Position numbers and translations under genes: made by a program. Positions 22,644-38,185 of a stretch of 64,000 nucleotides of DNA are shown here, one piece after another. Each line of letters starts with the position of its first letter. Within the stretch, counting starts at the first letter, position 1. The DNA is from Hemerocallis citrina (lineage: Eukaryota > Streptophyta > Magnoliopsida > Asparagales > Asphodelaceae), in NCBI GenBank assembly GCA_017893485.1, contig CM030365.1, forward strand, positions 31,270,289 to 31,334,288. Reading direction: 5' to 3'. Below the pieces are notes generated by a model. It worked only from the letters and a program-made list of their open reading frames with translations. It was not told where the DNA came from and searched no databases.

Positions 22644-23814
22644 GGAGAGTGGAGTGGAGTTTGTGGTTGAGAAGAGAGACAAGTGTTCTCTTTCTCATGG
22701 TTCAAGAATTTGATGTTCAATTTGCAAATTAAAATTGCAATCAACACCCAATCTACTCTCTACCCTCCATTTTGATCATGATTGATAAAAAATAAGAGGT
22801 ATTTTTCCAAAGTCACATACTACATGATTTCGTACAAACGTACGAAACCAATACAGTACATATATGTAGATATATTTGTCGATACAGATAATTTTTATTA
22901 GTTAAAATGAATAATCTCTATAAAAAATATTTTAATTCAGAAATAATAATAAAAATAATTTTATTACCAGCTCGGAAGATTTCAGTACCAATTTGATACA
23001 ATACAGACTAGCATATATATATAGATAATGTTTATTAGTAAAACCGGGTAATATCCACCAAAAATATTTCAATTTTGAAAATAAAATTAAATAATAATAA
23101 AATAATAATTTTTAATATCAGCCCGAGATTTTACAGATATTTTCTCAAAAATGCATTTTACAGGATTTTGTACAAGTGCACAAAACCGATACAATGCATA
23201 TATACACTTGCTAGTATATACATACAGATAACTTCTTATTAGTAAAACCAAGAAATTTCCATAAAAGTATTTTAATTTTAAAAATAATATTAATACAAAT
23301 ATAATATCCGACCGGGATATTACAGCAAGCTATTCAAAAGTGGGATATAAACTGAAGTCGTTGTTGGACACAATGGCCTATGGTTACCTAGGCCATTGTC
23401 CCAAACAACGATCTAAGTTCAACAAAAAAAATCATGTAGTTGACTTTGCAATCGGACTTGTGGTGGCCATTATTTTATCAACAGCAATCGTTATCTAAGA
23501 CTTGATGTAGATTGACTTAGGTTGTTGCCTCAGACAACGACCAGACATAGACCTAAGGCTAAACAATAATTTTTTTTCTTCTTCGTAATGGATGGGTTCA
23601 AGTTAGAGAGCAATGCAAAATATTCAAAAGTGGGATATAAACTAAAGTCGTTGTTGGAAACAATGGACTAGGGTTACCTAGGCCGTTGTTTGGGATAACG
23701 GCCTAAGTTCAAAAAAAAGTGAAGCAGTTGACCCTGCTCTCTAACTTGAACTTGCCAATATTCTTGTAATACCATACTAACTGTAGTCATTGTTCAAGAC
23801 AACGACCTACATTA

Positions 23815-23882
23815 GGGAGGGTTAGGGTTGGGTTATGGTAGGGTAAGGGTTAAGGAGGGTGAGGGTTAGGGTAGGGTTAGTA
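23815..23882 (+). repeat. Degenerate telomere-like tract
   Basis: About ten irregular GGGTTAGG/GGGTAGG units. Plant telomere repeats are TTTAGGG, so this is a degenerate or look-alike tract. Similar tracts are at 36353-36372 and 36430-36470, on the other side of element B. Confidence 0.5.
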
Positions 23883-24314
23883 ATAGTGTGTACATTGAAA
23901 CTTATTTGAACATAATTTTATTAGGGAACAATATAGGTTGGGAATAGAATATGGATCAGATGAATAGTATATATTATTCGTTATTTTAACATAATTTAAA
24001 TTTATTTAAAAACCATTCAACTCTTAAAAAAATATGTTCCATACGTTCACCATGATCCCAATAGATGTGTTCATCCCATACATTAGAGATGTCATCAAAT
24101 TTATCATTTTAATTAAAAACTCATATAACTTGTTTCACTTTACCACTACATTTTAGTACAAAAACACCGATACACCTGTGGGAAAAAAAAATCATACAAC
24201 CTCAAAGTCAGCAAGCACTATTGGTTTCTTGACATAAACTGAAGCCGCTGTTGGAAACAACGACCTAGGGATACCTAGGCCGTTGTCTGAGCTAAACAAA
24301 AAATATGAAGAACT

Positions 24315-24365
24315 ATTTGTTTGTTTGTTTGTTTATTTGTTTGTTTGTTTGTTTGTTTGTTTGTT
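24315..24365 (+). repeat. (TTTG)n microsatellite
   Basis: About twelve TTTG units with one TTTA interruption, just left of element B. Confidence 0.9.
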
Positions 24366-24402
24366 TTCAATGTTTGTTCTAAATAACCAAGATTTGAAGA
24401 GC

Positions 24403-24407
24403 GTGAA
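24403..24407 (+). repeat. Left target-site duplication of element B
   Basis: GTGAA, repeated at 36339-36343. Confidence 0.85.
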
Positions 24408-27400
24408 TGTCATGCCCCGCTTCCCAAAAAGGAAATACGGAATACGGATACGTGACTAAGTTCAGCGAATAATTTTCATCATCCATAAGCTGTCAGGATC
24501 TTTACAACATTTTACAGGAATAATCAAAGAGATAACAAAGGAGAAACCAACCACGTATGCATAAATGAGTCAATACACCAACAAGAATTTACTTGACACA
24601 AAATGTAATAATCTCAAATAAACCAGATCTGGAAACAAGTCAATAATTCTGGGTCACATTCCCAATACAAATAATCCATGTAACAGATACATTTATTCGA
24701 AATAAGCAACAGGAAATGATAAGAATAATAGCCAGAACTCAAGGAACTAGAATCTCATATCACCTACTCAATCAGACAACTGCTCACCATAATCTGCAAT
24801 TTAATAAATTGCAGGAAGAAGAAAAAGAAAACAAAATGCCCATCAATGCACGTTACGGGCCGCCTATAGTGCAGGCATAAGTACAGGAAAAGATAAACAA
24901 ATATAGAGTAACAGCGGAAACAACATAGAATGGAATAGGCATGTCAACAAAAAAAGGATAATAAACATGAATCGAGAAACACAATCAAGTAATATGATAT
25001 ACTAACAGGGTACAGGTAACATGTATCAGGTGTCAAGTGTCATGCAAGCATGTAAACAGGTAACATGTACAGGTAAACATGTAACAGGTATCATGTTATA
25101 TCATGTCAAGTCTTGTATTGATTACTATCTAGGTAGCACTTCATGCGTCCCAGGTTTTTACCACATGGTCGCTATGTTCAATCAAGTTTGTGTTTAGATT
25201 TCGTAGTGGAGTCTATAGGGGCATGTACTCAAGTATCAGGTAAACAGGTACAGGTACAAGTATCATGTAACTGGTAATCATGCATAAGGTAGGACTACGT
25301 CCCCTCCAAGTACACCCTCCCATGGGAAGTATGTAGTCGGGTAACATGTGGAAAACACGTGCCCCTATTCCAAGTACACATTTCAATATTTTCCACTACT
25401 AGATCTTTCCCTTAACCCCGGCTTGATTATTTGTTATTATTATCAAACAGGAAAGTATGTGTCACAAAACAAGGCAAGAATAACATGGCTTGAACAAGTA
25501 ATAGGTTCAGGTTGAAAGATAAACATGTACAAGTGGTCGACAACACATAACAGGGTAGGGCAACGAAAATTCTAGTTCAGGACAGCAAGACAGTACTGCA
25601 CTAAATCTGGAATTTCCGTGGCTACAAATGTGCAAATCTGGATCATCAGATAGCCTGGAAAATAGACACTCCGCCAAATCTGGCAAATATATATAATTCA
25701 TATGGTATTTCACAAAAATAAGACTCAAAACAGAATTGTATCAAGAAAACATGTTTAGCCAAAAATTAGAAGTTTGTATTCATAGACAGGAAAACGGCAT
25801 AAAAACTTATTAATTAAATCCACGAAAAATCTGGGATATTTCCTAATATGTCTAGTATTAGAAAATAAAGTTTCATAATTTTCCAACATAGATAGAATAG
25901 TCAAGTAAAATCAGAAAGCAGCAAGATACAGAAAGTTTGTAAATCTGGAATCATAAACACAGAAGTACTAAAACAGAAATAGATTAAAAATATAAATCAA
26001 GATTTAGATCCGTCAAAAGGGTGATAAAATGGATACAGTAGGGTACAATTCATATTCACAAAGTTTTTATAAACAGAAAATAGAATCCAGTCGAAATTAA
26101 GGTTCTTTAATGAACATCATGAAAATTTTGCAAGTATAGTAGTTGTTTGCAAGCATAGAATAGTGTATAAAAGTTATCAATTAAATCCAAAAAAAATTTG
26201 GGGTCAATCCCAACCGAGTCTAGTGGTACTCAGCAAAATATTGGAAGAAAATATTTTCTTTATCATCAGTAGAAAAATAAATTACTCTCCAGAATTCACA
26301 TAAAACCAAATCTATAATTTTTCTGTACCTCTGTAGTAAAATAGCCATAAATTGAAACTCATAAATCGAAACTAATATCTGTCAGAAAATATGGAAAGTA
26401 GACAGAATTCTCTATAATTCATATTCACAAATAATTGTCATATGCTGTCCTTAATAGGGTCTAAAATACTGAACAAAAACGGACTAACAGAAAAGACAGG
26501 AATATTCTTCACTGCATAAAATCAACTAGATCATATGTAACACATCCAAATCATAACCTACGTGAAATAAGGTATACTAGATGTCCACGCAACATGGTAT
26601 AGGGTATTTAGCAAGTTTACAACAAGTTATACTACATCGAACACATCATGCATACAAGATCATACAACACCTCATAATCACGAACACATGCATGTATACA
26701 AAAACTGATTATCTCTAAGTCTAAATTCATGTCCTGTGTGTAATGAGACAACTACGGACGGATCAACACATAGAGACAAGATATAACAGGGGCTTTGCAC
26801 AAGAATTGTCTCTAGAACACAACTATACTATAGGCGGTATTTAGTACTTATATTTGCAACAGAAATTAATACAAGTTACTTGCTTTATAGTCGATGACAG
26901 AAATGGCGATGCAAAGAGAATAACGGGAACGGATTCCCGGGCACGAACTCAACAAGCAACTCACAAACGAACACACGAACTACGAGCACACGAGATCACA
27001 CGCAACCCAAGCAACACTCGCACACAAGGGGGGAGAGAGAGACCGGGCGTGCACGAGGGAACGACGAGGGCGACGCAGTGCTTGCTGCTGCCATTGCTGT
27101 CTTACGTCGAAGGAGGAGACATGCACCGGGGGCTGTCTGAGGCGCCTGCACCACGGTGCTGGTGCAAGTCGCAATACCGGGGAGTGGGTGCTGGTGCTGG
27201 CTTCGGGAGGAGACGGGAGAGTGAGCTCGAGTGAACCAGGGGGGTTGCTGTGGCTGCGGGTGACACTGGCTGGCTACTGGCGTCGCTCGACAGGAAGGAG
27301 GAGCATGGGGGCGCGAGCAGGAGGGAAGTCGAGGCGGCTGGCTTGGAGGTCAGGAGTATGGGGTTTAGGGTGATCGAAAGAGCAGGAGAGATAGGGTTTG

Positions 27401-27847
27401 GCTAGGGTTTTGTGAGGGGGAAGATGCACAGTGGTATATATATATTTATATATGGAGTAGGAATTAGGGTTATGGGAAAAAGGGGTTGGGGTGTTATAGG
27501 GTTTCAGGGTAAATGGGTTAGTAGATCCAAAAGGGTATTAAAATGGATTGATATAATTGGGTAGAAGAAATAAGGATCCAAAAGAATAAAATGGGAACAA
27601 AATGACTAAATAAAATAGGACATGAAAAATTATAGAATAGGGATCAAAATAATAGCTCAAACAACTAGAGATGAAACAATAGGAGTGAATTGAATCAAGA
27701 ATCTCAAATAAGAAGACGACAAATCAAGTAAATGGATATAGAGAATAAAGATCCAAAACAAGGTCCAAAAAGAGATACAAGCTGAATAAATACCCAGAAA
27801 GAAAAAAATACATCCAAAAATATAGAAAATGGAAAACAGGGGTTATA
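24408..27847 (-). mobile_element. 3' LTR of element B
   Basis: Bounded by TSD GTGAA on the left and the PPT-like tract on the right. On the minus strand it starts TATAACCCC (other copy TGCAACCCC) and ends GCGGGGCATGACA. It contains a motif cluster of ACAGGTA/CATGTA at ~25005-25290 and a GC-rich block at ~26930-27420 next to a TA-rich promoter-like stretch (27437-27453). Confidence 0.88.
25005..25290 (+). repeat. Cluster of ACAGGTA/ACATGTA motifs
   Basis: More than ten irregularly spaced copies of (A)CAGGTA and CATGTA. The matching cluster in the other LTR is at ~33365-33650. Confidence 0.55.
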
Positions 27848-27850
27848 AAT

Positions 27851-27864
27851 CCTACCCACTTATC
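27851..27864 (-). other. Polypurine tract of element B
   Basis: The minus strand reads GATAAGTGGGTAGG just before the 3' LTR. The same tract (AAGGTGGGTAGG) precedes the LTR of element D at 51620. Confidence 0.6.
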
Positions 27865-27944
27865 AAGAAAAATTTCTTCCTCGAAATTCAAACAAGAGGT
27901 ACATAGGGTAACCCCGAAAAGAAAAGAAAGGACAAAATAAAAAG

Positions 27945-30900
27945 CTACAAAAACAGATGAGGAAACTTCTGCTGAATCTCCTCCTCCAGCTCCCAAGTTG
28001 ACTCACCTGGCGAGTGAGGATTCCAAAAAACACGAACCAGCTTGATGACCTTGTTCTTAAGCATTTTCTCCTGCCGATCCAAAATAGCAACTGGTGGAAT
28101 CTCACAAGTCACATCCGGCCGAACGGTCAACTCAGAATAGTCGATCACGTGGTTCTCATCTCGGATCCATCTCCTGAGTTGTGAGACATGGAAAACATCG
28201 TGCACTCCTGATAAAGCTAGGGGTAATGCAAAACGATAGGCCACCTTGCCTACTCGCTCCACATTGTCGAACGGTCCTATAAACCTTGGGCTGAGCTTGC
28301 CCCCACCACCATACCGAATGACACCCCGCCAAGGCGATACCTTTAGGAAAACATGGTCACCAACCTCAAACTCCAAAGCTCTCTGATGGACATCTGCCCA
28401 TCGCCTAGCCTATCCGGAGTTGCATGCAAGTGCATCCTGATCTGAGTCACCACATCAATTGTCCTGGTGATCAACTCTGGACCCAAAAACTTCCTCTCAC
28501 CAATGTCATCCCAGCACACTGGTGATTTGCACTGCCGACCAAAAAGTGCCTCGAACAGTGCAATTTTAAGACTGGTCTAAAAGCTGTTATTGTACGAGAA
28601 CTCTACGAGATGCAAATGGTCCTCCTATGATCCACCAAACTGCAGCATACAGGACGTCAACATGTCCTCAAGAGTCTGGATGGTCCTCTTTGACTGTCCA
28701 TCAGTCTAGGAATGAAAAGTTGTATTGTACTTCAATTTACTCCCCAAACTACTCTGAAGACTCTCCCAAAACTGAGACCTGAATCTCGTATCCCTGTCGG
28801 ATACAATACTAACTGGAGCCCCATGAAGTCTGACGATCTCTTGCATGTACTTCCCAGCTAGGCTCTCAGTAGACTGTCCGAATCGAAAGGGAATGAAGTG
28901 AGCACTCTTCGTCAATCGGTCGACAATCACCCAAATGGCATTGTGACCCTTAGGACTCCTCGGCAAAGCGGTCACAAAATCCATAGTGATGTGTTCCCAC
29001 TTCCACTCCGGAATGGAAAGCGGTTGAAGAAGCCCGGCGGTCCTCTGATGTTATGCCTTTACTTGCTGCCAGATCAAACACTGAGATACAAACCGAGCCA
29101 TATCCCTCTTCATACTGTGCCACTAGAAATGAAGCTTCAAGTCCGATACATCTTAGTACCTCCAGAATGGATAGAATACGATGACTGGTGGGCTTCCTCA
29201 AGCAACCTCTGACGAACTTCATCCATCGGAACACACAACCTGGACCCAAAACGAAGAGATCCTTCAGCATGACTAACCATATTCGTTCTGGAACCAGCCT
29301 CAACTTCTGCTCTGAAACCCTAAAACTACTCATCACCAGCTTGAGCCTCTTTGATCTAATCAATAAGAGACGACTAAAGCTGGAGCACCAAACAAATCTC
29401 TTCAGAACTCGGCAACAACACATCCAACACCAACCTTCGCATCTGCTCAACAAAACCTCTCTACTGAGTCAGGAACATGTCTGCCAGTCTCCTGCTCAAA
29501 GTATATGGGACTAAGTTCACTCTACCATGGTGGTATTGCAAATTGACATCATAATCGAACATAAGTTCCAACCAACATCTTTGCCTCATGTTCAACTCCT
29601 TCTGGGTAAATACGTACTTGAGACTTTTGTGGTCTGTAAAGATCTCCACTCGGTCCCTAAGTAAATAGTGTCTCCATAGCTTCAAAGCAAAGATCACTGC
29701 CGCTAACTCCAAGTCATGAGTCGGATAGTTATTTTCATGTGGCCTCAACTGCCTCGATGCATAAGCAACGACCCGACCCTTCTGCATCAGAACTGCTCCA
29801 AGACCCTTACCCGAAGCATCACAGTGAACTACATATCTTCCTGAACCATTTGGAATAGTCAACACTGGCACTGACGTCAACCTGCTCTTTAACTTAGCAA
29901 AAGCCTCACTGCAAGCCTCAGACCAACAGAACTTCTAATCCTTCCCTGTTAGCTTAGTCAATGGTCCTGCTTCGAAAATCTTCGACGAATTTCCTATAAT
30001 AGCCAGCTACACCAAGGAAACTCCTCACCTATAAAACTAACTTGGGAACTGGCCAATCCTTCACAGCTTCAACCTTGGACGGATCCACATAAATATCATT
30101 GCCCGAGATAATGTGCCCCAAGAAAGTAACTCGATCAAGCCAAAACTCACACTTGCTGAGTTTCCCATAGAGCTGATTCTCCCTCAAGGTCTGCAGAACC
30201 AACCTAAGATGCTCAGCATGATCCTCCCGACTCCGAAAATACACCAGAATGTCTTCAATGAAGACCACCACAAATCTATCGAGGAACTGGGAAAAGACCA
30301 TGTTCATAAGATTCATAAATACAGCTGGCACATTCGTGACCCCGAACGGCATCACAAGATACTCATAGTGCTCATATCTGGTCGTGAATGTAGTCTTCTG
30401 TACATCAGTCGCCTTCACCTTGACCTGATGATACCCAGAACAAAGATCCAACTTCGAGAATATAGTAGCTCCGCTCAACTAATCAAATAAGTCATCGATC
30501 CTGGGCAACGGATACCAGGTTCTTCATAGTAACACTGTTCAGTTCCTGATAATCCACGCACAGTCAACGTATACCATCCTTCTTGTTGACAAAAAGAACT
30601 GGAGCACTCCATGGAGAAACACTGGGTCTGATGAACCCTAAATTAAGAACCACCTGAATCTGCACCTTAAGCTCTTCTAACTCAACCGGTACCATCCTGT
30701 AGGGACTCTTCGATATCAGCGCCGTACCAGGCTAAACATCAATATCGAACTCTACATCCCTATCAGGGGGTAAGCCAGGAAACTCCTCTGGAAAAACATC
30801 TCGAAAATCTTGCACTACTAAAGGCGCAGCCTCACAGCCTGAGTGCAATTCCATCGCACAAATCTCCTGATCAACTACAGTCTTAGCTCGGCCAAGGGGC

Positions 30901-31262
30901 ATCTCCTCGGCATGGAAACTCAAACCCTGCACGACCTGGGATTTGAAATACAACTTTCTTGGCACGACAATAAATGATGGCATGGGATTCACCCAACCAA
31001 TCCATACCAAGAATAACGTCGAATCCTGAATTCCCAATTACAATCAGGCCGGCCTTGAAATCTGCACCACCATTAATCACGGGACACTGCCTGCACTCCC
31101 GGGAACAAATGACAACACTGCCACCTATCATAATGTTCCAAGCCTCTGACATAAAGCTGCAATCTAACTGATGCCGAGCCACAAACCAAGAAGAGACGAA
31201 GGAACGGGTTGCCTCGGAATCAAAGAGAACAAGAGCAGGAAAGGAACAAACAAGGACAACAC
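27945..31262 (-). pseudogene. pol: pol of element B: PR-RT-RNase H-IN-chromodomain
   Basis: Reading leftward. The PR exon starts at 31262 and has DSE (LFDSEATRSF, ~31215-31226) instead of DSG. The RT core at 29990-30700 has FIED instead of FIDD (GAA at 30254-30256). RNase H at 29461-29880 has [12 protein letters not shown] and TDHKSLKYV. Integrase at ~28450-29450 keeps VSDRD but has Lys for the catalytic Glu (DGQSKRT, near 28696) and a nearby CAG-to-TAG stop. The chromodomain ends the ORF at 27945-28376 (PPVAILDRQEK..WNPHSPGESTWE). Several frameshifts occur, with stops in the N-terminal RT at ~30735 and ~30525. Four active centres are changed, so it cannot be autonomous. Confidence 0.85.
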
Positions 31263-31407
31263 CTTAGATAGAATCAAAAGCAAGAGGAAAATAATTGATG
31301 ATCAAGGGTGAGGAAAATACAATGCAAAAAAATAACATGAAAGAATTATGCAAGACAAATAAAAAGAAGCAAAATAGAACAACAAAACAACAAAAAGCAA
31401 GATATAC
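31263..31407 (-). other. Putative intron between gag and protease, element B
   Basis: 145 nt, donor GCAG|GTATATC and acceptor TCTAAG|GTG, very T-rich, phase 1. Removal joins GVVAG to VVLVCSFPALVLFDS. Retention meets an in-frame TAA. Confidence 0.65.
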
Positions 31408-32596
31408 CTGCAACAACTCCTTCAGATGTCTCAGCATCAGCAGCTGTCAGGTTGAAAGCCTGACCTCTCCTGGGAGCAGCGGTACTCCGACCGACAATCT
31501 GGTGCTGAGGAGGAAGAGGTGGCCTTACAGGACCACGAGCTGCGGCTACCTGCTGAACTTGGCCCCTGGCTGGAAGAGCCATCCTCCGCTGAATGCAATC
31601 CCGTACTGAATGGTCAGCAGCACCACATTCAAAGCACCGACGGTTGGCACGCCTACAGTCCCTACGATCATGCTCGGCCAACTGGCAGGAGTCATAGAAA
31701 CTAGCTCCTCTGGGAGCAGCAGAAGAGTAGGAAGTCGCCTGACATGATGGGCGAGAACAGGCCTCCGAATCGGCCTATCAGGAGGCCTAGCAACAACAGA
31801 GAGCGGAAAAATCTACCGGGGAGGAGACAACCTGCCACGAGCCTGCTCCTGAGCTCAAGCTGCCTCAAGAGCTTCAACATAAGTATGCAAGCGAAAGGAG
31901 ACGAGCTGCACTTGAATATCTCGCTTAAGTCCCAGCGTGAATCTACGAGCCCTGTCCTCTTCGTTCACCACAAGAACGGCTGGAAGCGACGTAAATTCCG
32001 CTGCATACTTATCCACAGACCAGGAGCCCTGTTTCGAGAAAATTCCATGTTATAACATTGCATGAACAATATCTAATAAAATTCCAAAATAGAATAACAA
32101 CCAACCTGTTTTAGGGCCAGGAATTGTTGCTCCATTTCAACTCGAGTGCTGCTAGGGAAGAACTTCTCCAAGAAGCTCCTAGTGAACGTTCCCAAGTGAT
32201 CGGTCGTTCCAGCCTTTCAGACTCGGACCTTCACCAAATGTGAGCCAGATCCACCATCTGGATAGTCACCACATCCACTCTATCAGCATCGGCAATTCTT
32301 GCTGCCAAAAGGAACAGCTCAGTCCGGATTAACCACTGTTCAGCCGCCAAAGACGTCTCAGTATCGGAGAATCTGTGAGGATGCAGCATCATGAAATCTG
32401 TGACTGTACCTGGACGAGGAGGGAGAGCTGCCTGCATAGGCACAGTGGGAGGTAGATCCCGGGTAGCTTCCAAAGCAGCCATCACAAGGTCATTGTGGTT
32501 ATGCTGCATACTGATCAACTGTTCCAACACATTGGTAATGGCCTCAAGCCTGGGCTGATCTTCCTGAGAACGAGAAGTGGAACCTCTGCAAGCCAT
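31408..32596 (-). pseudogene. gag: gag of element B
   Basis: Starts MACRGSTSRSQ at 32596. The N-terminal part has EAITNVLEQL, TDFMMLHPHRF, AEQWLIRTE and VDLAHIW. A TGG-to-TGA stop lies near 32231 and a one-base frameshift near 32190. It is interrupted by an intron at 32029-32105. After it come SVDKYAAEFT and ALEAA, then two tandem zinc knuckles: the first with Tyr for its first Cys (YDSC..H..C), the second intact (CFECGAADHSVRDC, ~31594-31640). The tail QAFNLTAADAE leads to the second intron. Confidence 0.78.
32029..32105 (-). other. Putative intron inside gag, element B
   Basis: 77 nt, donor AAACAG|GTTGGT and acceptor CGAAACAG|GGC, T-rich, phase 0. Removal joins QQFLALKQ to SWSVDKYAAEF, matching the intronless element E exactly at this point. 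Retention stops after about ten codons (TAG). Confidence 0.7.
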
Positions 32597-32746
32597 GGTC
32601 TGCACAAGATAAAAAACAATCAGCATCCAGATCAAGATTGATTATAATCCATTCATGTATGCATGGTCTGTGTACTGTTAAGCCAATCCCAGATCGAGCC
32701 AAGCTTATCTAATATATCAGTCAAACTAATACATTAGCCAAACACG

Positions 32747-32759
32747 GGCTCTGATACCA
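32747..32759 (-). other. Primer-binding site of element B
   Basis: TGGTATCAGAGCC on the minus strand, ten bases from the LTR end. Confidence 0.85.
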
Positions 32760-32769
32760 CTAAAAACCT

Positions 32770-36338
<3,569 letters not shown>

Positions 36339-36343
36339 GTGAA
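36339..36343 (+). repeat. Right target-site duplication of element B
   Basis: GTGAA, identical to 24403-24407. Confidence 0.85.
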
Positions 36344-38185
36344 TAAAATAAATTTTAGGGTTAGGGTTAGACATTAAATAAAATATATGTAAGTGATTAT
36401 AGATAGGGATATCTTACTCAAGGGTATGGTTGGAGGGTTATGGGTTAGGGTAGGGTTAGGTTTACGGTTTAGATAAGCTGAATATGGATGTACTCTCTCA
36501 TATTCATAACGTCCCCAAATTTGTATGTTCAAAAACATATTAAATTTATATGTTATATATAGATATCGTGTGTTTTAGAAGTACTAAAATATAATTACCA
36601 TTATAAATAAATAAATAAATAAATAAAATTTCTCCAAAAATAAATAAAGTAAAATAATATAAAAGTTAATAATTAAAAAATAATGTCCATTTAAACTATT
36701 CACCTTATTATTATCTTGTTTGTTGTTACTGCTAAAAAATAAAAAAAATCAAATAGAGAGACTAAAAATAAGAACATGGATGTCTTTGATGTCTTTGGTG
36801 TAGACGAAAAATAAAGACAAAAATACCTCTGTTCATAGAGACAGAAGATAAAGTTGTAATATTGACACAAGTGAAGATAAGTACATTGAACATGTAAAAA
36901 ATGTGGTGAATTCCAAACATTCATGGGAAACATTAAATGCAAGTAGTACTACTAATTCCAAACCAAGAAAATGATATGTTTATATATATAATTTAACAAA
37001 CAACTCAACTCTACATAAGAACCAAGATACAAGAACATACTATTGTTTAGAAATTGGGACAGATAAATTAGAAGAAATTGAATCAAATCAAAAAAGTTGG
37101 TGTAAAAATGAGGATCAGAGGAGAATGGAATTGGGAAATTTTAGTGAGAGAGAAAACCGCTTCAGTTTAGTATTAAATAATAAAAATTACCTAAAATTTA
37201 TAGGAGCGTTCCTTTACGATGTACATGATCTCAACAAATGTGTTCATCCCATTCCATAGTAATGTCATCATATAATCAAATGCAAAAAATGCCGTAAAAT
37301 ATATGTTCACTGTCAAGTAGGACATTCCCCTTGTTAAAATTGTAAACCAATAATAAAAAACAGTCGTTGTTAGGAACAACATCCTAAGATAGGGAATATT
37401 TTTTATTTTTACCGAATTTTGTTGAAGGTCTTTTATATAAAATATTGAAGCTATTCACCCTTAGTATTATTTTGTCCGTTTTTACTTCTAAAAATTGAGA
37501 TTAATAAAATATAGAAATGAAAAACAAGATTATGGATGTCCTTTGTGTAAATTTCAGAAACCTCTGTTCATAGAGACAAAAGAGAAAGTTGTAAAATGGG
37601 AGATGAGATGAACATGAAGATGAAGAAGGAGAATAACTGAAGTTGTTGTCTCCAACGATGACCAAGGTTTCAGGAGGTCGTTGTCTTAGACAACGACTTT
37701 AGTTATACCTCAACAACATACAAATGGCTAGTGTTCAAGTTAGAGAGAAAGGCAAGCTAAACCAAAAATTTAATATCAACTGAATCTGTTGTCTCCAACG
37801 ACAGGCTACGTTACAGTAAGTTGTTGTCCTGGACTATGGCTTCAGTTGTCATAGAATGGCATATCAAGTCAGAGAGAAATTCTTTTGTCTTCATTTTGGC
37901 ATTGTGCTTAGGCCGTTGTGTGCAACAGCGGCCTAGGATAGTGAAAAAAAAGAAAATAATAACCTTGGTAATACGTAGACGACTCCCAAATTATATGGCT
38001 CCCAAATTACCAATTCATCACGTTCTAACCATTTCTCTAAACCAATCATCTCATTCTAACCATCTTGGGTGTATACAACTCCCAAATTATCAATTCATCT
38101 CGCAGTTGGTCGAGCTCGTCTCTGTAGTATGTTAGAACTCCTTTTGGGTTGTCTTTGTAGCTTTGACTACTGGCCCAAGACACAC
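36344..38185. repeat. Old DNA-transposon substrate, continued
   Basis: AT-rich with no real coding frame. It holds telomere-like tracts (36353-36372, 36430-36470), an (AAAT)n run at ~36605-36628, and more 'cgttgtt' inverted repeats at ~37363-37382, 37633-37705, 37785-37850 and 37905-37935. Confidence 0.55.

Larger units (their letters stand above)
18733..23334 (-). mobile_element. Solo LTR G, 4.6 kb
   Basis: On the minus strand it starts TGTAATATCCCGG (23334) and ends CAGGGCATTACA (18733), with TSD GCAAG on both sides. There is no second LTR, PBS or coding region, so it looks like a solo LTR left by LTR-LTR recombination. A minus-strand TATA box lies ~690 bp in, and the remaining ~3.9 kb would be R-U5. 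It contains a ~182-bp tandem array and a short ~20-bp repeat. Its ends resemble those of A, so it probably derives from a related but larger family. It is nested in the same old substrate 60 bp from A. Confidence 0.8.
23340..24402. repeat. Old DNA-transposon substrate with 'cgttgtt' inverted repeats
   Basis: Recurrent units of the form gtcgttgttggaaacaa..ccta(gg)..acctaggccgttgt lie at ~23351-23420, 23641-23710 and 24232-24297, with partial copies near 23525 and 23780. Units share flanks such as 'ttcaaaagtgggatataaact' and 'gttcaagttagagagcaa', the latter also at 18705-18727. They look like subterminal repeats of a large class II element. No coding frame is seen. Confidence 0.6.

Noticed and set aside
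22311..22682. 123-codon minus-strand frame near the TATA of solo LTR G
   Set aside because: Overlaps the TATA box and shows no protein family pattern.
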